From contig CALVBW010000027.1 in NCBI GenBank assembly GCA_944325945.1, positions 32,082 through 96,081 of the forward strand: a DNA stretch of 64,000 nt. Reading direction: 5' to 3'. This DNA is from Candidatus Gastranaerophilales bacterium (GTDB taxonomy: Bacteria > Cyanobacteriota > Vampirovibrionia > Gastranaerophilales > Gastranaerophilaceae). Made by a program: the position numbers and the translations under genes. This document shows positions 22,576 through 30,104 of the stretch, piece by piece (the first letter of the stretch is position 1; every line of letters starts with the position of its first letter). The notes below the pieces were generated by a model. That model did not search any database. It saw only the letters and a program-made list of their open reading frames with translations, and was not told where the DNA came from.

Positions 22576-25236
22576 CTAGCAAGTAACGGCTTGTTTAGCT
22601 TCAACAACTGCCTGAGCTGCAGCAAGTCTTGCCTGAGGAATTCTGAACGGTGAGCAAGAAACATAGTCAAGACCGATTCTGTGAGCGAATTTAACAGAAT
22701 CCGGATCTCCGCCGTGTTCACCGCAGATACCGCCGACAAGGCTCGGGTTAGTCTTTTTGCCGCGTTCCATAGACATTTCAATCAATTGACCTACGCCTTT
22801 TTGATCTAATGTGTCAAACGGGTTAGCCGGCAAGATTTTTTGTTCAACGTAACGGTTGAGGAATTTACCTTCAGCATCGTCACGTGAATAGCCGAATGTC
22901 ATCTGTGTTAAGTCATTGGTACCGAATGAGAAGAATTCAGCGTATTCTGCAATTTCGTCAGAAGTCAATGCAGCACGCGGAATTTCAATCATAGTACCGA
23001 ATTTGTAATCAACTTCAACACCTTTTTCAGACATAACGTCTTTTGCAACACGAACTAAAACGTCTTTTGCGACTTTAAGCTCGTTTACATGACCGATTAA
23101 CGGAACCATTACCCAAGGTTTAACGTTTACGCCTTCTTTTTTCAAATCGCAGCATGCTTCAAAGATTGCTCTTACTTGCATTTCATTGATTTCAGGGTAA
23201 GTCAAACCTAAACGGCATCCGCGAAGACCCATCATCGGGTTAGCTTCTGAAAGGCTTTCAACAACGTGAAGCATTTCTTCTTTTTCTCTTGAATCTTTGC
23301 CCAAAGCTTTCAATGTTGCAACTTCTGCAATCAAAGATTCTTTATCAGGCAAGAATTCATGAAGCGGCGGGTCAAGAAGTCTTACTGTTAAAGGCTTATC
23401 ACCCAATGCTTTGAACATTGCATAGAAGTCTGAATACTGCATAGGCAATAAGTGATCAAGAGCTTCTTTTCTTGCTTCAGGAGTACCTGCGATAATCATT
23501 TTTTGTACCCAGGGGAGTCTGTCAGGATCCATGAACATGTGTTCCGTTCTGCAAAGACCTACACCTTCAGCACCGAATTTCAAAGCATTTTCGATGTCTT
23601 TCGGAGTATCAGCGTTAGCTTCAACTTTCATTTGTTTAATTTCGTTGACCCATGAGAAGAATTTATTCCAATTGTCATCAATTCTTGCTTCTACAAGCTT
23701 AACAGCACCTTCCATAACAAGACCTTTACCACCGTCAAGAGAAATAATATCGTCTTTGTGGTAAACAGTACCGTCGCTGCCTGTTAAAGTTTCATTAGAA
23801 AGATCGATTTTCAAATCTTCGCAACCTGAAACGCAGGGTTTGCCCATACCTTTAGCAACAACAGCTGCGTGAGAAGTTGCGCCGCCTCTGAGGGTCAAAA
23901 CGCCTTGTGAAACTGCCATACCGTGAATATCATCAGGGCATGTTTCAACACGAACAAGGATAACTTTTTCGCCTGCAGCACCGCGTTCAGCAGCTTCTTC
24001 AGTATCGAATACGATTTTACCTACAGCAGCACCCGGAGATGCGTTTACACCTGTACAAATTTTATGAGCTTCTTCCATTGCTTTTGAATCGAAACAAGGT
24101 AAAAGAATTTGGTTTACTGTATACGGATCAACAAGCTGGATTGCTCTTTCTTTAGTAATAATACCTTCTTCGTACATATCAACGGCAATTTTAACAGCTG
24201 CTGCAGCAGTTCTTTTACCGTTACGAGTTTGAAGAATCCAGAGTTTTCCGCGCTCAATTGTAAATTCCATATCCTGAACATCTTTGTAACCAAGTTCAAG
24301 TTTTTTAGCAATATCAACATATTGTCTGTACAAATCAGGCATTTCATGCTCAAGTTCAGCGATAGGTTTCGGAGTTCTGATACCTGCTACAACGTCTTCA
24401 CCTTGAGCGTTTGTCAAATATTCACCGTAGAATTTGTTTTCACCGGTTGCAGGGTTACGTGTGAATGAAACACCAGTTGCGCAATCGTCGCCCATATTAC
24501 CGAATACCATTGTTTGAACGTTGACCGCAGTACCATAGTTGTGGTCAATTTTGTTCATATTTCTGTAAGCAACGGCACGCGGAATATTCCATGATCTGAA
24601 TACTGCTTCAATTGCTTCTTCCAACTGAATATAAGGATCTTGCGGGAATTCTTTGCCTGTAACTTCTTTAATAACTCTTTTGTAAACAGGGATTAAAGAT
24701 TTCCAGCCTTCTGCTGAAATTTCAGTATCTTCTTTAACGCCTTCACGTTCTTTAAGTTTTTCAACTTCTGATTCAAAATATTTTTGTCTGTCCATTTCCC
24801 ATGCAACAGAACCAAACATAGTTAAGAAACGACGATAGCTGTCATAGCAGAATCTCGGATTGTTAGTCAATCTGATCATAGCTTCAACGGTTTCGTCATT
24901 CAAACCTAAGTTCAAAATTGTTTCCATCATACCTGGCATAGAAAGTCTTGCGCCGGATCTTACTGATACCAATAAAGGATTCTGGTTGTCGCCGAATTTT
25001 TTACCGGCTTGTTGTTCAACTTCCTTCAAATAATACTTCACTTCATCCATCAACCCTTCAGGCATTTTGTTTCCGTGATTAATGTAGTCCATACAAGTTT
25101 CTGTTGTAATGGTCAACCCCGGAGGAACAGGCAGGCCTAAATTGGTCATTTCCGCAAGGTTAGCACCTTTGCCGCCGAGAAGATTACGCATGCCGGCATT
25201 ACCTTCTCTGAAAAGCCATACTCTTTTTTCTGTCAT
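22576..25236 (-). CDS. ppdK: Pyruvate, phosphate dikinase
   Basis: The 886-residue enzyme interconverts pyruvate, ATP and phosphate with phosphoenolpyruvate, AMP and diphosphate. It has the ATP-grasp start GGKGANLAEMTNLGLPVPPG, the phosphohistidine loop GGATSHAAVVAKGMGKPCVS near residue 453, and the PEP-binding barrel ending VGGICGEHGGDPDSVKFAHR with the catalytic Cys. Length is as expected. It could run towards PEP for gluconeogenesis or towards ATP in fermentation. AGGAG precedes the ATG. Its upstream region (25237-25300) is copied in front of the neighbouring prepilin. Confidence 0.97.
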   Translation of the reverse strand: MTEKRVWLFREGNAGMRNLLGGKGANLAEMTNLGLPVPPGLTITTETCMDYINHGNKMPEGLMDEVKYYLKEVEQQAGKKFGDNQNPLLVSVRSGARLSMPGMMETILNLGLNDETVEAMIRLTNNPRFCYDSYRRFLTMFGSVAWEMDRQKYFESEVEKLKEREGVKEDTEISAEGWKSLIPVYKRVIKEVTGKEFPQDPYIQLEEAIEAVFRSWNIPRAVAYRNMNKIDHNYGTAVNVQTMVFGNMGDDCATGVSFTRNPATGENKFYGEYLTNAQGEDVVAGIRTPKPIAELEHEMPDLYRQYVDIAKKLELGYKDVQDMEFTIERGKLWILQTRNGKRTAAAAVKIAVDMYEEGIITKERAIQLVDPYTVNQILLPCFDSKAMEEAHKICTGVNASPGAAVGKIVFDTEEAAERGAAGEKVILVRVETCPDDIHGMAVSQGVLTLRGGATSHAAVVAKGMGKPCVSGCEDLKIDLSNETLTGSDGTVYHKDDIISLDGGKGLVMEGAVKLVEARIDDNWNKFFSWVNEIKQMKVEANADTPKDIENALKFGAEGVGLCRTEHMFMDPDRLPWVQKMIIAGTPEARKEALDHLLPMQYSDFYAMFKALGDKPLTVRLLDPPLHEFLPDKESLIAEVATLKALGKDSREKEEMLHVVESLSEANPMMGLRGCRLGLTYPEINEMQVRAIFEACCDLKKEGVNVKPWVMVPLIGHVNELKVAKDVLVRVAKDVMSEKGVEVDYKFGTMIEIPRAALTSDEIAEYAEFFSFGTNDLTQMTFGYSRDDAEGKFLNRYVEQKILPANPFDTLDQKGVGQLIEMSMERGKKTNPSLVGGICGEHGGDPDSVKFAHRIGLDYVSCSPFRIPQARLAAAQAVVEAKQAVTC

Positions 25237-25300
25237 AGTTTTTCTCCTATTTATTTAAACTAAATTAAACGACTATACAAGGTATAATAGCACAAAAAAA
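25234..25300 (-). repeat. Copy A of a 67-base direct repeat: ppdK start and upstream region
   Basis: The stretch from the ppdK ATG back through AGGAG to TGTGCTATTATACCTTGTAT is repeated at 26135-26201 with about four differences. It holds the ribosome site and a TATTATACC promoter-like box. Confidence 0.85.
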
Positions 25301-25333
25301 TATTTTCAGCGAATTTACCGAAAATATTTTTTT
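25293..25333 (-). terminator. Probable AT-rich terminator after the 25347 prepilin
   Basis: An inverted repeat AAATATTTTC / GAAAATATTT with a 12-base loop and a T run follows the prepilin stop by about 15 bases. Low GC makes the call weaker. Confidence 0.5.
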
Positions 25334-25346
25334 TAATATTCAGAAA

Positions 25347-26137
25347 TTATTTTTCTATAGCACCGCCAACAATATAATTAATATTATCATAATACAATCT
25401 GTTATTTTGAATTACATATTCTAAATAGCCCTCAAACGAACCAAGACCGCAACCGATAGTATTTTCATAAATCCTTACTTTAAAAATATCTCTACCAACC
25501 TGATTAGGAAGTTTTACTCCATTTGTATCAATTACGACTTCAGCGCAATAGGTCGCAATTTTTTCAACTGTAATCGGATTTTTATTTTCATCTAACGCAA
25601 TATCACCATTTTCATCCGTTACCAAATTACTAACAGTACGCCTGCATGAATTATATTGTGTCACCTGAAGCAAAATACCATCAATAGACAAAAATCTGGG
25701 GTTATTTCCTATATAACCACCCAAGTAAGTTTCTCCGTCTGTCGAATATGCCTTTGCTAATTTATAAGAATAAGTCCCGCCGCATTTTCCGTCATTTGCG
25801 CTACAGAATTCCTGAACTTTATAAAATTTAGATAAATCTTCCGCAGTCTCAAGACTTGTATTGGAAGGATTAAATATTGCAGTATTATTGCCATAACCTT
25901 TTTCGGCACGAGCAAGTCCTACTGCGTTTGTCAGCTGAGCATAAGCCTTTTTAGCACTCTGGACAAGCACTCTTTCCTGATAATTCGATATCAATGTCGG
26001 AATTGTCATTGCTACGACAACACCTATGATGCCGAGTGTAATTAGAACTTCTGCCAGAGTAAATGCCCTAAAACCCTTGCTATGTCTACTTAGAAGGGTC
26101 GCCCCCCCCCGACATACCGTAAAGCTTTACTTTTCAT
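25347..26137 (-). CDS. Type IV prepilin-like protein, start out of frame by one base at a G9 run
   Basis: ATG 26137 with GGAG reads MKSKALRYVGGGRPF and then hits TAA. A run of nine G on the coding strand (26110-26102) lies at codon 10. One extra G would give VGGGATLLSRHSKGFRAFTL and continue into AEVLITLGIIGVVVAMTIPT, followed by a pilin domain to 25347. The restored GGAT..L....SKGF matches the in-frame leader of the prepilin at 46470-47606, which shows which frame is meant. As written the pilin has no ribosome site at the next ATG (26009), which lies inside the core helix. Phase-off, or a homopolymer miscall. Confidence 0.78.
26102..26110 (-). repeat. Nine-G homopolymer run (coding strand) in a prepilin leader
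   Basis: On the plus strand GTCG, nine C, GAC. The distance from ATG 26137 to the in-frame codon at 26009 is 128 bases, one short of a multiple of three. Confidence 0.9.
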
Positions 26138-26201
26138 AATTTTTTCTCCTATTTATTGAACTAAATTAAACGACTATACAAGGTATAATAACACAAAAAA
26201 A
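26135..26201 (-). repeat. Copy B of the 67-base direct repeat: prepilin start and upstream region
   Basis: It is nearly identical to 25234-25300 from the ATG back through TTTCTCCTATTTATT and ACGACTATACAAGGTATAAT (plus strand). The prepilin gene thus lies between two copies of one promoter region. Confidence 0.85.
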
Positions 26202-26219
26202 TAAACCCGCATAATAATT

Positions 26220-26950
26220 TTCCATAAAACTATCATCTGCCTGAGGACAACATATTGTGTCAATATGGGTAAAGGCGCTTTACATAAAAACTATTATAGG
26301 TATATGTCAGCATTTTCTTTCTCTTTTTTTGCGAGGAAAAGAGAAAGAAAACGCTGGCAAAAGAAAGAGAAACACGCTAAATAAATTGCAATCCTTTGGA
26401 TTGTTCAAGCCCTAACGGACGCACTACGTGCCGTTGCAGTATTTTATCCCTCGCCCCTTTGGGGAAACAAAGCGAACCAACGAGAAACGAGTTGTGTGAG
26501 CCTGTTTCCGGAGCGTAGCGTAGGTGAGGGTGTACGAAGGACAGGAGAGGGGCTAAAATCCTGCAATCTCTTACCGCGCCTAAGAACAACGGCGCGGAGC
26601 TGCTACGCAGCATTAATACCGCGATAGCGGAGTGAACAATAACTGTAGCCGAAACAATCTTCATAGGCGTGTATTGTCTGAGCGATAAAGTATTTTGATC
26701 CCGCAATAAATGCGGGATGACGTATAGCGAGTTTACACGCCTTTATGTTGAGGCGTACAAGTTATTAGTGAACGAAGCGTGCGGTGGTTTTGTGCAACTT
26801 TTGCCATCAAAAGTTGCCGCCGTGCGCGCAGCACCCGCCGGAGGCTCTAAAATAATAAATAAAAATAACTTCCGATAATAATTTTATGTAGAGCGTTTTA
26901 CCAATATTGGCACAATATAATGTCCTGCCTCAGGCGCTGGTTTTTATGAT
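26220..26950. mobile_element. Possible non-autonomous element with about 60-base imperfect terminal inverted repeats
   Basis: The left end (26240-26300: CCTGAGG, ATATTGTGTCAATATGGGTA, GCTTTACATAAAAA, CTATTATAGG) matches the reverse complement of 26872-26934 (CCTGAGG, ATATTGTGCCAATATTGGTA, GCTCTACATAAAA, TTATTATCGG). Between them lies DNA richer in GC than the surroundings, full of small palindromes (CCGCGATAGCGG, GATCCCGC..GCGGGATG, CAACTTTTG..CAAAAGTTG). No transposase or other supported gene is inside; the one long frame has no ribosome site. With the start region before it, this accounts for the 840 bases without a gene between 26138 and 26980. Confidence 0.5.
26308..26356. repeat. Long perfect hairpin within the accessory stretch
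   Basis: CAGC, one unpaired A, then TTTTCTTTCTCTTTT faces AAAAGAGAAAGAAAA and GCTG across a 9-base loop. The stem is about 19 base pairs with a single mismatch. Confidence 0.75.
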
Positions 26951-26980
26951 ACAGGCTCACAAATCACAATATTTAGACTG

Positions 26981-27211
26981 CTATTTTTTAAAATAATCAC
27001 AGATTAACGTTTTTTTACGGGGCAAAAGATTTTTTACACCTTCAATAAATTTATTCTTTTGAGACTCTTCCAATTCTTTTTTCAGGATTGCTTTTTCCAA
27101 AACGACTTTATTATAAAGCTCAGCACAAACTGAACTCTTATCCATATGCTCTTTTAATTTGGCAAGCTGGCGCTCTTTTTCCTTTATTGCTAATACCAGT
27201 TCTTTTTTCAC
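26981..27211 (-). CDS. Hypothetical small coiled-coil protein
   Basis: This 76-residue protein starts at a GTG with GAGG upstream. It is almost wholly helical and charged (KKELVLAIKEKERQLAKLKE, EKAILKKELEESQ), with a basic end LLPRKKTLICDYFKK. No family is recognised. It lies 77 bases downstream of korC on the same strand and might belong to that transcript. Confidence 0.5.
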   Translation of the reverse strand: MKKELVLAIKEKERQLAKLKEHMDKSSVCAELYNKVVLEKAILKKELEESQKNKFIEGVKNLLPRKKTLICDYFKK

Positions 27212-27287
27212 TAATAAAACCTCATTTATTTCGACATGAAAAGAATAATATTCTTTTACTTATTTTAAATCGACTTTTTAGGTGATT

Positions 27288-27839
27288 TTAACAATTTGCA
27301 GTTAATAAATCATACTTATAACCTATTTCCATGGCATTTTTATTTAAAGGTAAAAGATTTTTTCTATGCGGTGGAAGCACAATATCAAGAGCACGTTCTA
27401 AAATTTCAACAGATAAAAGTCCGCTTGCTCTAAGCAATAACCCTAAGGCAAGCATATTAGCCATTTTTACATTACCCAAATCCACTGCCATTTGGGAAAT
27501 CGGTGCAAAAATGTAATGAATATCATCTCTGTTTTTCTTTTCTTCTGCAAGTGTTGTATTAACTATTAAATACCCGCCTTTTTTAACTTTAGGCTCAAAT
27601 TTATCAAACGATGCCTGGTTTAATACAATTATAAAATCTGTTTCTTTTTTATTAACAGAGCTTACTTCATCATCACTCATTACAACTTCACAATTAACGG
27701 TTCCGCCCCTCATTTCGGCACCGTATGAAGGATACCAGGTTACATTTTTATGATTAAGCATAAAGGCATTCGCCAGCACTTCACCCGCTAACAATACGCC
27801 CTGACCGCCAAATCCTGCTATTATAAAATTCTTTTCCAT
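27288..27839 (-). CDS. korC: 2-oxoacid:ferredoxin oxidoreductase, gamma subunit
   Basis: The gamma subunit of 2-oxoglutarate-type ferredoxin oxidoreductase, recognised from IAGFGGQGVLLAGEVLANAF near the start and YPSYGAEMRGGTVNCEVVMS. The ATG at 27839 has GGAAGGAA before it and gives 183 residues; the longer frame begins inside the repeat between korB and korC. It completes the D-A-B-C set needed for the complex, which oxidises a 2-oxoacid with CoA and passes electrons to ferredoxin. Confidence 0.92.
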   Translation of the reverse strand: MEKNFIIAGFGGQGVLLAGEVLANAFMLNHKNVTWYPSYGAEMRGGTVNCEVVMSDDEVSSVNKKETDFIIVLNQASFDKFEPKVKKGGYLIVNTTLAEEKKNRDDIHYIFAPISQMAVDLGNVKMANMLALGLLLRASGLLSVEILERALDIVLPPHRKNLLPLNKNAMEIGYKYDLLTANC

Positions 27840-27845
27840 ATTGTA

Positions 27846-27916
27846 TTTCCTTCCGTCCATTTTGAGCGAAGCGAAAAATCTCAATGAGATTCTTCGGGCA
27901 TAGCCCTCAGAATGAC
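27846..27916 (-). repeat. Dispersed intergenic repeat between korB and korC
   Basis: On the minus strand it reads GTCATTCTGAGGGCTATGCC, CGAAGAATCTCATTGAGATT, then TTTCGCTTCGCTCAAAATGG: two halves of the TCATTCTGAG..GAAGAATCT type facing each other with an AATCTCATTGAGATT palindrome in the centre. Its first bases supply the last codons and stop of korB. Confidence 0.75.
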
Positions 27917-28662
27917 TTTTCTGTTACATCTTTATAAATTCCCGGAACAAATACCGGCATCATTTCATTTCTCACACGTTCATGCGCTTGTTCCGGCGTC
28001 ATGTGCCAGTTTGTAGGGCATGTTGATAAAATTTCAACGAACCCTAAACCCAGCCCGTGAAGCTGTACTTCAAAAGCCTTTTTAATTGCCTGTTTTGCCT
28101 TTCTTATATTGGCAATTGTATCCAGTGAAACCCTTGCTGAAAAAGCGGTTCCATCACAAAGAGCAACATGCTCCGCAATTTTAATCGGATATCCGTAATA
28201 TTCCACATTACGTCCCGTTGGAGATGTTGTCGTAACCTGCCCCAAAAGAGTTGTAGGACCAAGCTGACCTCCTGTCATGCCGTATGTTGTATTATTAATA
28301 CAAATTGCGGATAATGATTCCCCTCTAAGCGCGGCATGCAAACTTTCTGCCAAACCGATTGACGCGAAATCTCCGTCGCCTGAATATGTGAACACAAATT
28401 TATCCGGATTTGCGCGTTTAACACCGGTTGCAACAGCCAACGCCCTACCATGCGGTGCTTCTATTGCATCAACATTTAAAAAATCATATATTGTAACCGA
28501 ACATCCGATAGAAGTTGCTGCAATTGTATTTTCTCTTAGACCAAGTTCATCCATGACTTCACCCACGAGCCTGATTGCAACCCCATGGTCGCAGCCCGGA
28601 CAAAACGTATATCTGAAATCCTTCTTAAAAGAATCGGGTATTTTAAAAACTTGTGTTTCCAT
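27907..28662 (-). CDS. korB: 2-oxoacid:ferredoxin oxidoreductase, beta (thiamine diphosphate) subunit
   Basis: This 251-residue subunit binds thiamine diphosphate: FCPGCDHGVAIRLVGEV near the start, TYSGDGDFASIGLAESLHAA for the metal-binding GDG, and NNTTYGMTGGQLGPTT. These fit 2-oxoglutarate-type enzymes more than four-domain pyruvate enzymes, but the substrate is not certain. The start is adjacent to the korA stop (28662 shared). The last residues KSF and the stop come from a dispersed repeat. Confidence 0.93.
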   Translation of the reverse strand: METQVFKIPDSFKKDFRYTFCPGCDHGVAIRLVGEVMDELGLRENTIAATSIGCSVTIYDFLNVDAIEAPHGRALAVATGVKRANPDKFVFTYSGDGDFASIGLAESLHAALRGESLSAICINNTTYGMTGGQLGPTTLLGQVTTTSPTGRNVEYYGYPIKIAEHVALCDGTAFSARVSLDTIANIRKAKQAIKKAFEVQLHGLGLGFVEILSTCPTNWHMTPEQAHERVRNEMMPVFVPGIYKDVTEKSF

Positions 28663-29729
28663 TATGCCATTGCCCCCTCTATTGCAGATTCCAAATCCTC
28701 AACACTCGGCCATGAGCCAACAGGCTTTCCGAAAAATTCTACAGGAACTTTTCCATTGACTGCAAGCCTTACATCACGCACCATTTGCCCCATATTTACC
28801 TCGATTGTCAAAAATTTCTTGACTTTCTTAGCCAATTCTTTCAAACGCATATTCGGAAACGGGAACAGCGTAATCGGTCTAAAAAATCCGATTTTCAAAC
28901 CTTTTTCACGTAATTTCTTAATCGCAGCCTTCACGTTTCTTGAAAGACTGCCAAAACTTAATACCAGCAAATCCGCGTCATCAGTATAAAGTTCTTCGTA
29001 CATAACTTCTTTTTCTTCCAAAAGCTTATATTTATTAAACAAATGTCTGATATGCTCACATTGAGGACCTTCCGTCGGAGAATACGATCTGATAATTCTT
29101 GATTCTCTGCCTTTTGCACCTGATAAAGCCCATGAAGAATTATCAATCTCAGGGTAAGGATATTCACCGAATTCCACAGGCTCCATCATCTGTCCCAAAA
29201 GTCCGTCTGCAAGAAGAATTGCAGGATTTCTGTATTTATGCGCAAGATAAAAAGTTTTATAAGTCAAATCAACAGCTTCTTGAACAGTTGACGGTGCAAG
29301 AACAATAATTTTATAATCACCGTCACCGCCGCCGATTGTTGATTGATTATAATCGCCTTGAGAAGGGAATATATTACCCAATCCCGGACCTGCTCTCATT
29401 ACACTAACCAATACTACAGGAAGCTCATCGGACGTAGCATAAGAAAGCGCCTCCTGCATTAAAGATACCGCGCATGAAGATGAAGATGTCATCGCCTTTT
29501 TGCCGGTAGAACAGGCTCCGAGCGTCATATTAATTGCGGCGAGTTCACTTTCTGCAGACACATAAGCCCTTTTTAATTCCTGCATTTTTCCGCTCATAAA
29601 TTCGCCTATCTCGCTTTGCGGAGTAATAGGATAACCGAAATAACAGTCACAGCCGGCAATCACAGCCGCATTAGCTATTGCATAATTCCCTTTTGTTAAA
29701 ACCTTTTTACCAGTTAAGCATTCTACCAT
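28662..29729 (-). CDS. korA: 2-oxoacid:ferredoxin oxidoreductase, alpha subunit
   Basis: The 355-residue subunit begins with KKVLTKGNYAIANAAVIAGC, then YFGYPITPQSEIGEFM and AESELAAINMTLGACSTGKKAMTSSS, typical of KorA. VMRAGPGLGNIFPSQGDYNQ is the substrate-side loop. It lies four bases after korD and overlaps korB by one base. It forms the catalytic pair with KorB. Confidence 0.94.
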   Translation of the reverse strand: MVECLTGKKVLTKGNYAIANAAVIAGCDCYFGYPITPQSEIGEFMSGKMQELKRAYVSAESELAAINMTLGACSTGKKAMTSSSSCAVSLMQEALSYATSDELPVVLVSVMRAGPGLGNIFPSQGDYNQSTIGGGDGDYKIIVLAPSTVQEAVDLTYKTFYLAHKYRNPAILLADGLLGQMMEPVEFGEYPYPEIDNSSWALSGAKGRESRIIRSYSPTEGPQCEHIRHLFNKYKLLEEKEVMYEELYTDDADLLVLSFGSLSRNVKAAIKKLREKGLKIGFFRPITLFPFPNMRLKELAKKVKKFLTIEVNMGQMVRDVRLAVNGKVPVEFFGKPVGSWPSVEDLESAIEGAMA

Positions 29730-29732
29730 GTT

Positions 29733-29945
29733 CTATCCTTTATAAACCTCTGTTATAGCCATATCCGGACATCTTGTCGCGCACATTGCACAGCCCAGAC
29801 AAACACCTTGAGGGTCATCAAATTCAACTATTTTATCTCCCAGCTTGTTTGTCTTATTACTGACTTTGATAAGATGCTTCGGGCATTCCTTAATACATAG
29901 ATAACAAGCCTTACATTTTTCACTGTCTATAACTATCCGGCTCAT
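29733..29945 (-). CDS. korD: Ferredoxin-type delta subunit with two 4Fe-4S clusters
   Basis: The 70-residue protein has two cluster motifs, CKACYLCIKECP and CLGCAMCATRCP, as in the delta subunit of KGOR/VOR complexes, and carries electrons to ferredoxin. ATG 29945 has AGAGGTGG at ideal spacing; the frame running back to 30026 lies in promoter DNA. It is the first gene of korDABC. Confidence 0.93.
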   Translation of the reverse strand: MSRIVIDSEKCKACYLCIKECPKHLIKVSNKTNKLGDKIVEFDDPQGVCLGCAMCATRCPDMAITEVYKG

Positions 29946-30104
29946 GTCCACCTCTCTTGATACATTTTCTATTGTACCACTAATTATCTCAAATTTCGCT
30001 ATAATCTTTACAATTGTAATAAACAAACTTAATATTTTTGCTCAATTGCTTATAATTCTGCTACTATATATAAAGTAGGGATATTATTAAGGAAACAACA
30101 AAAC

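Noticed and set aside
26377..26706. A 109-codon open frame on the minus strand in the accessory stretch
   Set aside because: No ribosome site, sequence composed of small palindromes and low-complexity repeat DNA, and no protein-like pattern; treated as non-coding.
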